Assembly (NCBI GenBank): GCA_029776255.1
Contig: JAKOTN010000143.1
Span: 1 to 51,631 of the forward strand
Direction of reading: 5' to 3'
Source of the DNA: Pseudomonadota bacterium
Lineage (GTDB): Bacteria; Pseudomonadota; Gammaproteobacteria; Burkholderiales; Rhodocyclaceae
DNA: 51,631 bases
Below the pieces are notes generated by a model, which saw only the letters and a program-made list of their open reading frames with translations, ran no database searches and was not told the origin of the DNA. A program made the position numbers and the translations under genes. The stretch's first letter is position 1. Every line of letters starts with the position of its first letter. Shown here piece by piece: positions 8,199-16,667 of this stretch.

Positions 8199-9113
8199 AT
8201 GGCGCTGGCATTGCAACAACTGATCAACGGCCTGACCCTGGGTGCCGTCTATGGCTTGATCGCCATCGGCTACACCATGGTCTACGGCATCATCGGGATG
8301 ATCAATTTCGCGCACGGCGATATTTACATGGTCAGCGCCTTCATCGCCGTGACGGCGTTCACCGCCCTGTCGATGGCCGACATCAGTTCGGTGCCGCTGT
8401 CGCTGCTGCTGGTGCTGCTGGTGGCGGTGCTGTTCACTTCGGTGTATGGCTGGGCGGTCGAACGCACCGCCTACCGGCCGCTGCGCGGTTCGACCCGGCT
8501 GGCGCCGCTGATCTCGGCGATCGGGATGTCGATCTTTCTGCAAAACATGGTGCAACTGACGCAGGGCGCGCGCGTCAAGCCGATCGCGCCGGTGCTGGTC
8601 GGCGGCATCGACCTGTTGTCCGTCGATGGTTTCACCGTCCGCCTGGCCTATTCGCAAATCCTGATCGTGCTGGTGACTGTCGCGCTGATGGCCGGCTTCA
8701 CCTACCTGATCACCAAAACTTCGTTCGGTCGTCAGCAGCGGTCGTGCGAACAGGACCGGACGATGACCGCCTTGCTCGGGATCAACGTCGACCGCACCAT
8801 TTCGCTGACCTTCATGCTCGGCGCGGCGTTGGCCGCCGTCGCCGGGGTGATGGTCACCGTCTACTACGGCGTGGTCGATTTCTATATCGGTTTCGTCGCC
8901 GGCATCAAGGCCTTTACCGCCGCCGTCCTCGGCGGCATCGGTTCCCTGCCCGGCGCCATGCTCGGCGGCTTGATCATCGGCTTGATCGAAGCCTTCTGGG
9001 CGGCCTATCTGTCGGCGGAATACAAGGACGTGGCCACTTTCGCCATCCTGATCCTGGTGCTGATGTTCCGCCCCTCCGGCCTGCTCGGCCGCCCTGAAGT
9101 GGAGAAAGTCTGA
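8199..9113 (+). CDS. livH: Branched-chain/hydrophobic amino-acid ABC transporter permease LivH
   Basis: 304 residues, polytopic (about eight hydrophobic segments). The start GLTLGAVYGLIAIGYTMVYGIIGMINFAHGD is the hallmark of LivH, and FGRQQRSCEQD followed by ALLGINVDRTI is the cytoplasmic loop that contacts the ATPases. It forms the membrane channel with LivM. An ideal AAGGAGG lies 7 nt before the ATG. It is the first gene of the transporter block that follows putA after a 180-nt gap, and its stop overlaps the livM start by 1 nt. Confidence 0.94.
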   Translation: MALALQQLINGLTLGAVYGLIAIGYTMVYGIIGMINFAHGDIYMVSAFIAVTAFTALSMADISSVPLSLLLVLLVAVLFTSVYGWAVERTAYRPLRGSTRLAPLISAIGMSIFLQNMVQLTQGARVKPIAPVLVGGIDLLSVDGFTVRLAYSQILIVLVTVALMAGFTYLITKTSFGRQQRSCEQDRTMTALLGINVDRTISLTFMLGAALAAVAGVMVTVYYGVVDFYIGFVAGIKAFTAAVLGGIGSLPGAMLGGLIIGLIEAFWAAYLSAEYKDVATFAILILVLMFRPSGLLGRPEVEKV

Positions 9114-10414
9114 TGGCCACGCTCGTTCTCGCCACGCGCCAGGAGTCGGCGGCGGCTCGCCTCAAGGACGCGGCGACGGTCGCGGTCGTCGCCCTGCTAT
9201 TGGGAATCCCGATGATCGGGCTGACCACCGTCGACCAGGGCGGCGCGCTGCGAGTCGCCACCCGCTGGCCGGCGCTGGCCGCCTTCGTCGCCGCCTGTTT
9301 CTGCGGCCGACTGCTGCTGCGCTACGTCATCGACCGCCTGCGCCAACGCCGGCGGACGCGCGAGCACGCCGACACCGCGACCCCAAACGAAAACACCGCC
9401 GCCAACCCCTGGCTGAACCGCCTGGGCTGGGGCGCGCTGGCCTTCGCGCTGCTGTTGCCGGTCGCTTTTTCCGATAACCGCTATGTCGTCGACACGGCGA
9501 CCACGGTGTTGATATACGTGATGCTGGGCTGGGGTCTGAACGTCGTCGTCGGTCTGGCCGGCCTGCTCGATCTCGGCTACGTCGCGTTCTATGCCGTCGG
9601 CGCCTACACCTACGCACTACTATCGACGCAGTTCGGCTGGGGCTTCTGGCAGGCGCTGCCGGTGGCCGGCGGCGTCACCGCCAGCTTCGGAATCCTGCTT
9701 GGTTGGCCGACGTTGCGCCTGCGCGGCGATTATCTGGCCATCGTCACCCTCGGTTTCGGCGAGATCATCCGCATCGTTCTGGTGAACTGGACCGAGATGT
9801 CCGGTGGCCCGAACGGTATCACGTCGATTCCGCGCCCATCTTTTTTCGGCCTGCCATTCAAGCCACCCGGCGACGCGCCGACCTTCGCCGCCGCCTTCGG
9901 GCTTGAATTCTCGCCGAGTCATCGGGTCATTTTCCTTTACTACCTGATTCTGCTCCTGGCGTTATTGACCAACCTCTTCGTCTCGCGGATGCGCCAGCTG
10001 CCGATCGGCCGCGCCTGGGAGGCGATGCGCGAGGATGAAATCGCCTGCAAGGCGATGGGCATCAATGCCCGCAACGTCAAGCTCTCGGCGTTCGCCATCG
10101 GCGCCATGCTCGGCGGTTTCGCCGGTGTCTTCTTCGCCGCCCGGCAGGGCTTCATCTCGCCGGAATCCTTCACCTTCAACGAATCGGCGATCATTCTGGC
10201 GATCGTCGTCCTTGGCGGCATGGGCAGCCAGCTGGGCGTGGTTCTGGCCTCGTTGGTGCTGGTGCTGCTGCCGGAACTGGGACGCGATTTCGCCGAGTAC
10301 CGGATGCTGCTTTTCGGCGCGGCGATGATCCTGATCATGATCTGGAAACCCGGCGGCATCCTGGCGCACCGCGAGCCGACGTTGCGTTATCTGTCCGGGA
10401 GCGCCGCCCGATGA
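9113..10414 (+). CDS. livM: Branched-chain/hydrophobic amino-acid ABC transporter permease LivM
   Basis: 433 residues. An N-terminal extension with two hydrophobic helices and a basic linker (about 1-95) precedes the BPD_transp_2 core: YVMLGWGLNVVVGLAGLLDLGYVAFYAVGAY, GDYLAIVTLGFGEIIRIVL, GRAWEAMREDEIACKAMGIN (the coupling loop) and ILAIVVLGGMGSQLG. This length and layout match long LivM proteins of Gram-negative bacteria. It partners LivH as the heterodimeric channel. Start and stop overlap livH (1 nt) and livG (4 nt, ATGA). Confidence 0.94.
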   Translation: MATLVLATRQESAAARLKDAATVAVVALLLGIPMIGLTTVDQGGALRVATRWPALAAFVAACFCGRLLLRYVIDRLRQRRRTREHADTATPNENTAANPWLNRLGWGALAFALLLPVAFSDNRYVVDTATTVLIYVMLGWGLNVVVGLAGLLDLGYVAFYAVGAYTYALLSTQFGWGFWQALPVAGGVTASFGILLGWPTLRLRGDYLAIVTLGFGEIIRIVLVNWTEMSGGPNGITSIPRPSFFGLPFKPPGDAPTFAAAFGLEFSPSHRVIFLYYLILLLALLTNLFVSRMRQLPIGRAWEAMREDEIACKAMGINARNVKLSAFAIGAMLGGFAGVFFAARQGFISPESFTFNESAIILAIVVLGGMGSQLGVVLASLVLVLLPELGRDFAEYRMLLFGAAMILIMIWKPGGILAHREPTLRYLSGSAAR

Positions 10415-11247
10415 GCGCCGCCACGCCTTTGCTCCGTGTTGACCGGCTGACCATGCGCTTCGGCGGTCTGCTGGCCATCGACGACCTGTCGCTCGATGTC
10501 GCCGCCCGGCAGATCACCGGCGTCATCGGCCCGAACGGCGCCGGCAAGACCACCTTCTTCAATTGCCTGACCGGCTTTTACAAGCCGACGATCGGCAGCG
10601 TGCGCATGCACCACCCGCGACACGGCGTATTGCGCCTGGAAGAACTGGCTAGCCATCAGGTCGCCCGCCGCGCGCAAGTGGTGCGCACCTTCCAGAACAT
10701 CCGCCTGTTTCCGCAAATGACGGTCCTGGAAAACCTGATCGTCGCGCAGCACAACGCCCTGCAACACGCCTCGCGCTTTTCGCTGGCCGGCCTGTTCGGC
10801 CTGCCGGGCTACCGGCGCGCCGAAGCGGCGGCAATGGGCAAGGCCATCGGCTGGCTGACGCGTCTGGGCCTGATCGACAAGGCCGACACCCCGGCCGGCG
10901 CACTGCCTTACGGCATGCAGCGGCGGATCGAAATCGCCCGCGCGCTGTGCGTCGATCCCTTGCTGCTCTGCCTTGACGAACCGGCTGCCGGCCTCAACCC
11001 GCGCGAGTCGGCGGAACTCAACGAGCTGCTCAAACGCCTGTCGCGCGACGACGGAATCGCCATCTTGTTGATCGAGCACGACATGAGCGTGGTGATGAAC
11101 GTCTCCGACCACATCTGCGTCCTCAATTATGGACGGAAGATCGCCGAAGGACCGCCGCTGGCGATTCAGCGCGACCCGAATGTGATCAAGGCTTACCTCG
11201 GCGAGGAAGACGCCGACGAGCAATTGCCGCCGGAGACTACCCCATGA
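10411..11247 (+). CDS. livG: Liv-type ABC transporter ATP-binding protein LivG
   Basis: 278 residues. Walker A GPNGAGKTT (about 37-45), a Q-loop in the FQNIRLFPQMTVLENL region, an ABC signature degenerate to LPYGMQRRIEIARAL, Walker B LLLCLDEPAAGLNP and the H-loop IEHDMSVVM. The extra AGLNP and the C-terminal PNVIKAYLGEE are characteristic of LivG. It energises transport from the cytoplasmic face as a heterodimer with LivF. The start overlaps the livM stop by 4 nt and the stop overlaps livF by 4 nt. Confidence 0.95.
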   Translation: MSAATPLLRVDRLTMRFGGLLAIDDLSLDVAARQITGVIGPNGAGKTTFFNCLTGFYKPTIGSVRMHHPRHGVLRLEELASHQVARRAQVVRTFQNIRLFPQMTVLENLIVAQHNALQHASRFSLAGLFGLPGYRRAEAAAMGKAIGWLTRLGLIDKADTPAGALPYGMQRRIEIARALCVDPLLLCLDEPAAGLNPRESAELNELLKRLSRDDGIAILLIEHDMSVVMNVSDHICVLNYGRKIAEGPPLAIQRDPNVIKAYLGEEDADEQLPPETTP

Positions 11248-11972
11248 TGCTGCAATTGTCGGGCGTTCACGCCCACTACGGTCCCATCCACGCCCTGCGC
11301 GGCGTCGATATCGACGTGCAGGTCGGCGAGGTGGTCACTCTGATCGGCGCCAACGGCGCCGGAAAATCGACGCTGATGATGACCCTCTTCGGCCAACCGC
11401 GCGCGTCCAGCGGACGCGTGGTGTTCAACGGCGAAGACATCACCGCCCTGGCGACCCACGCGATCGCCCGCCGCGGCATCTCGCTGGTGCCCGAGGGGCG
11501 GCGCATTTTTCCGCGCATGTCGGTACTGGAAAACCTGCAGATGGGCGCGGTGCTTGGCGAACCGGCGAACTTCGCCATCGATCTCAAACGAATGCACGCC
11601 TTGTTCCCGATTCTCGAGGAACGCGGTCTGCAGCGCGCGGGCACCTTGTCCGGCGGTGAGCAGCAGATGCTGGCCATCGCCCGCGCGCTGATGAGCCGGC
11701 CGCAACTACTGCTGCTCGATGAACCCTCGCTGGGACTGGCGCCGCTGTATATCAAGAAAATCTTCCAGATCATCCGCGAACTGAACCGCGACCACGGCAT
11801 GACCATCCTGCTGGTCGAACAGAACGCCCATCATGCGCTGCGTGTCGCGCATCGTGGCTACGTGCTGCAACACGGCCGGATCATCCTCGCCGGCGGTGGC
11901 CGCGAACTGCTGGCCAATCCGGAGGTGCGCGCCGCCTACCTGGAAGGCGGACACGCCGCGACGGCGGCTTAG
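11244..11972 (+). CDS. livF: Liv-type ABC transporter ATP-binding protein LivF
   Basis: 242 residues. Walker A GANGAGKST, the LivF-typical SLVPEGRRIFPRMSVLENL, signature LSGGEQQMLAIARAL, Walker B LLLLDEPSLGLAP and H-loop VEQNAHHAL. It pairs with LivG. It overlaps livG by 4 nt, and the following EamA gene starts 2 nt after its stop, so all are probably translated from one mRNA. Confidence 0.95.
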   Translation: MMLQLSGVHAHYGPIHALRGVDIDVQVGEVVTLIGANGAGKSTLMMTLFGQPRASSGRVVFNGEDITALATHAIARRGISLVPEGRRIFPRMSVLENLQMGAVLGEPANFAIDLKRMHALFPILEERGLQRAGTLSGGEQQMLAIARALMSRPQLLLLDEPSLGLAPLYIKKIFQIIRELNRDHGMTILLVEQNAHHALRVAHRGYVLQHGRIILAGGGRELLANPEVRAAYLEGGHAATAA

Positions 11973-11974
11973 GA

Positions 11975-12874
11975 ATGGAAAGCCGCCGGCCACCGCGCTG
12001 GCTGCCGTTCCTGGTGCTCGGCATCGGCCTGCTGGCGATCTCCTTCGGCGCCATCCTAGCGCGCTTCGCGCAGGGCCACGGCCTGCCGTCGTTGGCCATC
12101 GCCGCCTTGCGTCTCGGACTCGCCGCCGTGCTGATCACCCCGATCGCCCTGTGGCAATCCGGCCACGCGCTACGCGCACTGGGTGGTCGCCAGGTCATGC
12201 TCGCCGCTGGCGCCGGCCTGTTCCTGGCCCTGCATTTCGCCACCTGGATCCGCTCGCTGGAATACACCTCGGTCGCCAGCAGCACGGCCTTGGTGACCAC
12301 CAATCTATTGTGGATCGGCATCGCCTCCTTCATCGTCTTCGGTGACCGGCCCGGCCGTTTGATGACCGTCGGCATGATCGTCTCCCTGGCGGGCAGTTTT
12401 TTGATTTTCTGGAGCGATCGTCAAACCGCGTTACCGGGCAGCAATCCACTGCTCGGCAATTTCCTGGCCATTGCCGGCAGTTGGTGTTTCTCGACCTACC
12501 TGTTGATCGGTCGCCGCCTGCGTGCCGATCTCTCCTTGCCGGCTTATGTCTGGCTGGCCTACGGCAGCGCGGCGAGTCTTCTCGTCCTGGCCTGCCTGAT
12601 CAACGGCACGCCACTCACCGGCTACGGCAGCGCCGCTTATCTGATCGCCCTTGGTCTGGCCGTCGGCCCGCAACTGCTCGGCCATACCGCCTACAACTGG
12701 TCGCTCAAACACGTCTCGCCAACATTCATCGCCGTGGTGACGCTCGGCGAACCGGTCGGCAGCGCCCTCCTTGCCTGGCTGTTCTTCGGCGAATCCTTCG
12801 CCTGGTTGCAGGGCATCGGCTTCGTGCTGCTGCTGATCGGCATTTATCTGGCGGCACGAGGCGAAGGCCGGTAG
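11975..12874 (+). CDS. EamA/DMT-superfamily membrane transporter
   Basis: 299 residues with about ten hydrophobic helices forming two EamA repeats, including FGAILARFAQGHGLPSLAIAALRL in the first and TLGEPVGSALLAWLFFGESF near the end of the second. Members export amino acids or other metabolites across the inner membrane. It is the last gene of the operon, 2 nt after livF, so a role as an overflow valve for the imported amino acid is plausible but is only context inference. The substrate is unknown. Confidence 0.88.
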   Translation: MESRRPPRWLPFLVLGIGLLAISFGAILARFAQGHGLPSLAIAALRLGLAAVLITPIALWQSGHALRALGGRQVMLAAGAGLFLALHFATWIRSLEYTSVASSTALVTTNLLWIGIASFIVFGDRPGRLMTVGMIVSLAGSFLIFWSDRQTALPGSNPLLGNFLAIAGSWCFSTYLLIGRRLRADLSLPAYVWLAYGSAASLLVLACLINGTPLTGYGSAAYLIALGLAVGPQLLGHTAYNWSLKHVSPTFIAVVTLGEPVGSALLAWLFFGESFAWLQGIGFVLLLIGIYLAARGEGR

Positions 12875-12909
12875 CTCCCTGGCGTTTACGGAACCGCGCT
12901 CAAAGACTC

Positions 12910-12931
12910 CCGGATATTTCTCCGGAATTTT
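12910..12931 (+). terminator. Weak hairpin-plus-T terminator after the liv operon
   Basis: CCGGA and TCCGG form a 5-bp stem around a 6-nt loop, followed by AATTTT. It lies 36 nt beyond the eamA stop, in the gap between convergent genes. The stem is short. Confidence 0.35.
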
Positions 12932-12933
12932 CG

Positions 12934-13221
12934 TCAGCCGCGATAACTCAGCAACACCAGATCCGCCGCCTCGCCGCGTAGCGGTAACAGCGCCTGGTAG
13001 GCGGCGGAGTCGTGCCAGCCATCAACCGCGGCCTGGTCGGGGAAACGGATCACCACTATGTCGCTGTAAGGGCATGATTTGTGGAGTTCCCGGCTCAATT
13101 GGCCTCGAAAAACCAGTTCCGCACCCCACGGCGCCAGAGTTTCCGGCACACGCGCCCGATATTCCGCCCATTTCTTGTCGTCCTGGACGGTAATTTGACC
13201 AACCACGTAGGCGTAGCTCAT
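12934..13221 (-). CDS. DUF1330-domain protein
   Basis: 95 residues, a single ferredoxin-like alpha/beta domain of the DUF1330 family: YAYVVGQITVQDDKKWAEYRA at the N-terminus, GAELVFRG in the middle and VIRFPDQAAVDGWHDSAAYQALLPLR near the end. These small cytosolic dimeric-barrel proteins have no established function. A strong AAGGAGAT lies ahead of the ATG. Its start diverges from the 13363 gene across a 141-nt promoter region and it converges with eamA. Confidence 0.88.
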   Translation of the reverse strand: MSYAYVVGQITVQDDKKWAEYRARVPETLAPWGAELVFRGQLSRELHKSCPYSDIVVIRFPDQAAVDGWHDSAAYQALLPLRGEAADLVLLSYRG

Positions 13222-13311
13222 GACTATCTCCTTTTCAGTCGTGCCACCGGTCCACGCGGAGCGATGGCGGCGGGAATCCGGTCTGCCTTGACATCATTTT
13301 AACGGCCGGGC

Positions 13312-13354
13312 TTGACACTCTGCAATTCAGAGTTATAGACTCTGCAAAACAGAG
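13312..13354 (+). promoter_or_regulatory. Promoter with two phased inverted-repeat operators
   Basis: TTGACA (13312-13317) and TATAGA (13334-13339) are separated by 16 nt. A perfect inverted repeat ACTCTG-5 nt-CAGAGT (13317-13333) fills the spacer, and a second copy CTCTG-5 nt-CAGAG (13340-13354) begins directly after the -10 element. The two copies are 22 nt apart, about two helical turns, and the second also contains the AGAGGA that serves as ribosome binding site for the gene at 13363. This is a textbook repressor arrangement; the winged-helix protein at 14400 is the obvious candidate. Confidence 0.75.
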
Positions 13355-13362
13355 GATAGCTC

Positions 13363-14397
13363 ATGTCTCATGCCGACGATCAATTGAACGCCATCCGCGC
13401 GATGCTGACTTCCGGTCATCGTTCCGTGCACCTGGAGCGCCATAGCCTGCTGTTGCTCGGCGGAGTGGGCGGCTTCCTGGCGGGTTTCACCGAAATGGTA
13501 ATCACCGCCGACTTTTTCCCGGATGTGGCGGAGCGCGCCGTGGCTTTTCTGTCATGGATGGCTTTTTGGCTCGGCGGCGCCTCGTTGTTGGAGGTATTCC
13601 TGACACGCCAGGCCCGCGCCCGACGGGCCGAAACCCTGCCTTTCGCCCAGGCCCAGATCACTCGCGCCTGGTGGATGTTGCTATGCGTGGGCTGTCTGTC
13701 GTCCTTCGCGATGTTTTTTTACGGCGGCGGCATCATGATCTATAGCTTGTGGATCGTGCTCCTGGGGCTGGGCATCTATCTTTTCGGCCTCTTTTCCCGG
13801 CCTCTGATCGAGTGGATCGGCTTGACGGCCATTTTGCTCGGAGTGCTCAGCCTGGTCGCCGGTCTGCCATTGGGAGCGAACCGCTGGCTTACCGCGTCCT
13901 GTTTCGCCGTCGGCATGCCCTTGACGGGCTGGCTGGCGGCGCGGGTGGATGATCGGCCGCTGTTCAATCGGTCCGGGGCATTGTTGCTCTGGGTCGGCTT
14001 GGTAACCGTGCCACCCTTGAGTATCGCGCATCTGGCGACGGTGGATCCGCCCGGCGTCGCGGCTCAGATTTTGACGGAACCGGGACTGACGGTCGACCGG
14101 AAGGTATTGCGGCTGGAGGCCGGCACGGCCCTTCCCCTGCGCCTGAATCTGGAAAGCCCAATTGTCGGCGTGGCACCCGAGGCGACCTTGCCCATGAAAC
14201 TCCTCATGCCGGTGGAAGTGAGTTTGCTGGACGGAGAGCCGGACGGCCGCTATCGCATCGGCGACGGACCCTGGCAGCGAATACGGGACGGCGTGCTGCG
14301 CCTCTACATTTACCGCGTGATCCCGCGTCTGCATGACGGCGCGCCGGAAGTCCGGCTTCAGGGTTCCTTCAAGGGACCGGAATTGACGGAGAAGTAA
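13363..14397 (+). CDS. Polytopic membrane protein of unknown function
   Basis: 344 residues. About seven hydrophobic helices occupy residues 25-235 (for example LLLLGGVGGFLAGFTEMVI, LLCVGCLSSFAMFFYGGGIM, WIVLLGLGIYLFGLFS), followed by a soluble C-terminal region of ~100 residues that is probably beta-rich and extracytoplasmic. I do not recognise a specific family. It is the first gene of a two-gene unit with the winged-helix regulator (2-nt gap) and is expressed from the operator-flanked promoter just upstream. Similar membrane protein/winged-helix pairs occur in other proteobacteria; the function is open. Confidence 0.75.
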   Translation: MSHADDQLNAIRAMLTSGHRSVHLERHSLLLLGGVGGFLAGFTEMVITADFFPDVAERAVAFLSWMAFWLGGASLLEVFLTRQARARRAETLPFAQAQITRAWWMLLCVGCLSSFAMFFYGGGIMIYSLWIVLLGLGIYLFGLFSRPLIEWIGLTAILLGVLSLVAGLPLGANRWLTASCFAVGMPLTGWLAARVDDRPLFNRSGALLLWVGLVTVPPLSIAHLATVDPPGVAAQILTEPGLTVDRKVLRLEAGTALPLRLNLESPIVGVAPEATLPMKLLMPVEVSLLDGEPDGRYRIGDGPWQRIRDGVLRLYIYRVIPRLHDGAPEVRLQGSFKGPELTEK

Positions 14398-14399
14398 GG

Positions 14400-14762
14400 A
14401 TGAGCGAATTGTTACCCACGTCACCCCAGTTACCCAGCCTCGACCCGTTGCTACACCAACCGGCCCGCACGCAGATCGTCGCTTTTCTTTCGGGCCGAGG
14501 AGAGGCGAGTTTCTCCGAACTCAAACGGGTGCTGGGCATCACCGACGGCAATCTGGGCGCTCATATGGCCAGGCTGCTGGAAGCCGGTCTGGTGGAGTCG
14601 CGGGGAACGGAAGACGGTCCCCGAGTCCAAACGGTGTTCACGTTGACGGCAAGCGGTCGGCAAGCCCTGGCGGAATACGTGCGACACCTGTCTGTGCTGG
14701 TGAAAATGAGCACCGGCGACAATCAAATCGGCCCCGCACCGGCCGTCCTTCGTCCAGGCTAG
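14400..14762 (+). CDS. Winged-helix transcriptional regulator
   Basis: 120 residues. The core (about 15-95) is a winged helix resembling the HTH_27/MarR-ArsR class: LHQPARTQIVAFLSGRGEASFSELKRVLGITDGNLGAHMARLLEAGLV gives helices 1-3 and VFTLTASGRQALAEYVRHL the wing and dimerisation helix. It starts 2 nt after the membrane protein stop with AAGGA just before the ATG. It lacks cysteines, which argues against a metal or redox thiol sensor. Its probable target is the pair of CTCTG/CAGAG repeats at 13317-13354, making the unit autoregulated (inference). Confidence 0.82.
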   Translation: MSELLPTSPQLPSLDPLLHQPARTQIVAFLSGRGEASFSELKRVLGITDGNLGAHMARLLEAGLVESRGTEDGPRVQTVFTLTASGRQALAEYVRHLSVLVKMSTGDNQIGPAPAVLRPG

Positions 14763-14873
14763 GCGGCGTTTTTCCCTCTTTCGCATGGGCCGACGGTACG
14801 AGGTCAGGGTTCTTTCGTGCCGATTTTCCCGATTTTTCCCACCCCGTTGGCCGTACAGGCCCAGGAGATCAGC

Positions 14874-15278
14874 ATGAAACAGCAACGTGTCGTCGCCAAG
14901 CTAGCCTCGGCATCCCTTGTCCTCCTTTCCGGCTGTGCCAGTCTGTCGCCGCCAACCGAGAAGCTGGCGACCTTGCCCGTGGTGAATCTTGGCGAGCAGC
15001 CGCCCGCCGGAGAGTTCATTCTCCGTCTGCCCGCCGGCAAACCCATTCCAAACCGTGTGGTGGTGAAAGGCAGCGCCCTGACGGCTCCCGCGGAGCACAC
15101 ACTCAACATCAGCCTGCCTCGGGATGTTTACATCCACCAGAACTGGGTCAGCGAGGACGGAAAAAACTGGCGGACTCACGACAAGGTTTTCGACATTCAC
15201 CTCAAACTCCTGCTGCCCTCGGACGTTTACCCCCGACCACCCGAATTGGAGTTGCGGCTGGATCGGAAGGCCGGCTGA
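14874..15278 (+). CDS. Small predicted lipoprotein
   Basis: 134 residues. The N-terminus MKQQRVVAKLASASLVLLSGC is a lipoprotein signal peptide with lipobox LLSG-Cys21. The mature part includes the segment EFILRLPAGKPIPNRVVVKG and is probably an all-beta periplasmic domain. The ATG at 14874 is chosen because AGGAG lies 8 nt before it and it starts the signal peptide; the open frame reaches 14817. It follows the regulator by 111 nt and could belong to the same envelope-related unit. No function recognised. Confidence 0.72.
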   Translation: MKQQRVVAKLASASLVLLSGCASLSPPTEKLATLPVVNLGEQPPAGEFILRLPAGKPIPNRVVVKGSALTAPAEHTLNISLPRDVYIHQNWVSEDGKNWRTHDKVFDIHLKLLLPSDVYPRPPELELRLDRKAG

Positions 15279-15469
15279 ACCGCCTGCCCCGAGTCGTCAA
15301 TCTCCGTTTTCTTGCGCGGGAACCTCGTCGCGTTCAGTTGTTGTTCACCTTGGTCATGGCAGAGTAGCCGGCGGTGGTGGCGAGTGACTTTGATCCGCTT
15401 GCCCACCGACCGGCGAATTTCGCCGGAACTTACCGTGAATCCGCCATCGCGACGGTGCGAGGAGACCAA

Positions 15470-16399
15470 ATGGCAAATAGCGCGGAAAACACCTTGCAGC
15501 CGTCGCTGACGCGTTATGCCTGGCTATCCATCGCGGTGGCCCTTGCAACAATCGTCCTCAAGACCGCGGCCTGGCGAATGACCGGGTCGGTCGGCTTACT
15601 GTCCGACGCCATCGAATCGCTGGTCAACCTCGCCGGAGCAATGATGGCTTTGTGGATGCTGACATTGGCCAGCCGGCCAGCCGACGACGATCATGCCCAT
15701 GGTCATGGCAAAGCTGAATATTTTTCCAGCGCCTTCGAAGGATTCCTGATTCTGGTGGCCGCGCTCGGCATCGCCCATACCGCCATCGACCGCCTGCTGC
15801 ATCCCCAGCCACTGGAGACCGTTGGCGTCGGACTTCTCGTTTCCGTTGTTGCGTCAATACTCAATCTCATGACGGCGGTCGCCTTGTTGAAGGCGGGAAA
15901 GAAACACCAATCGATTACCCTGGAAGCCGACGCCCATCACCTCCTGACCGATGTGTGGACCTCGGTAGGAGTCATTGCCGGCGTCGGACTGGTCTCGCTC
16001 ACCGACTGGTTTTGGCTTGACCCGGCCGTGGCGCTGCTCGTTGCCGCCAACATCGTGTGGACCGGCTACCAACTGATGCGGCGCTCGGCCGACGGATTGA
16101 TGGACATTTCCCTGCCCGCTGAAAGCATCGGGAAAATCGAATCGTTGCTGACCCGCTATCGCGAAAAGGAACTCGATTTCCACGCCCTGCGCACCCGTCA
16201 GGCCGGTGGCCGCTCTTTTGTGTCCCTTCACGTTCTGGTGCCGGGACACTGGACAGTGCAACAAGGCCACGACTGGGCGGAACGAATCGAGGCGGACATC
16301 CGCGACCTAGTGCCACGCACACACGTCACAACCCACCTTGAACCGCTGGAAGATCCGGCATCGATGAACGACCAGGCACTGGACAGAACACGATATTAG
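15470..16399 (+). CDS. Cation diffusion facilitator (CDF) metal exporter
   Basis: 309 residues from the ATG at 15470, which has GAGGAG 7 nt upstream; the open frame extends to 15374. Six TM helices in the first ~205 residues are followed by a cytoplasmic ferredoxin-like domain (about 205-290). TM2 carries LLSDAIESLVNLAG, in which the usual second Asp of the metal site is Asn, and TM5 carries EADAHHLLTDVW with the HxxxD pair. A His-rich loop (DDDHAHGHGK) lies between TM2 and TM3. CDF proteins export Zn, Fe, Mn or related divalent metals by proton antiport. The Asn variant defines a recognised subgroup; the metal cannot be assigned here. Confidence 0.92.
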   Translation: MANSAENTLQPSLTRYAWLSIAVALATIVLKTAAWRMTGSVGLLSDAIESLVNLAGAMMALWMLTLASRPADDDHAHGHGKAEYFSSAFEGFLILVAALGIAHTAIDRLLHPQPLETVGVGLLVSVVASILNLMTAVALLKAGKKHQSITLEADAHHLLTDVWTSVGVIAGVGLVSLTDWFWLDPAVALLVAANIVWTGYQLMRRSADGLMDISLPAESIGKIESLLTRYREKELDFHALRTRQAGGRSFVSLHVLVPGHWTVQQGHDWAERIEADIRDLVPRTHVTTHLEPLEDPASMNDQALDRTRY

Positions 16400-16533
16400 C
16401 GGTTCGTGCCTCGCTGCCGCTGAAACACTGAGTCCCAGCCTGTGTGGGGTGCAACAACGGCACTGAGTCCATTATCGCGTCCGCGCGGCCTCCATTTGTT
16501 GGCGCCAAGCCCCTGGGCTACCCGGCACACATG

Positions 16534-16571
16534 GAAAAACGGCGTGAGCGGGGTTGCCACGACTCACGCCG
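16534..16571 (-). terminator. Rho-independent terminator of dctA
   Basis: Reading the minus strand, CGGCGTGAG and CTCACGCCG form a perfect 9-bp stem around a 14-nt loop, followed directly by TTTTT. It lies about 100 nt beyond the dctA stop. Confidence 0.75.
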
Positions 16572-16667
16572 CCTTGCCATCTCAACCGCGATCCATCAAA
16601 CGGAATTCACCGCTGAAACCGACTGAAACCCGGCCATCCCGGTGCTGCGGAATTTCCGCCGTGAATT

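Noticed and set aside
16427-16470. Two copies of CACTGAGTCC in the CDF-dctA gap
   Set aside because: Too short and only two copies; no sign of an array or attachment site.
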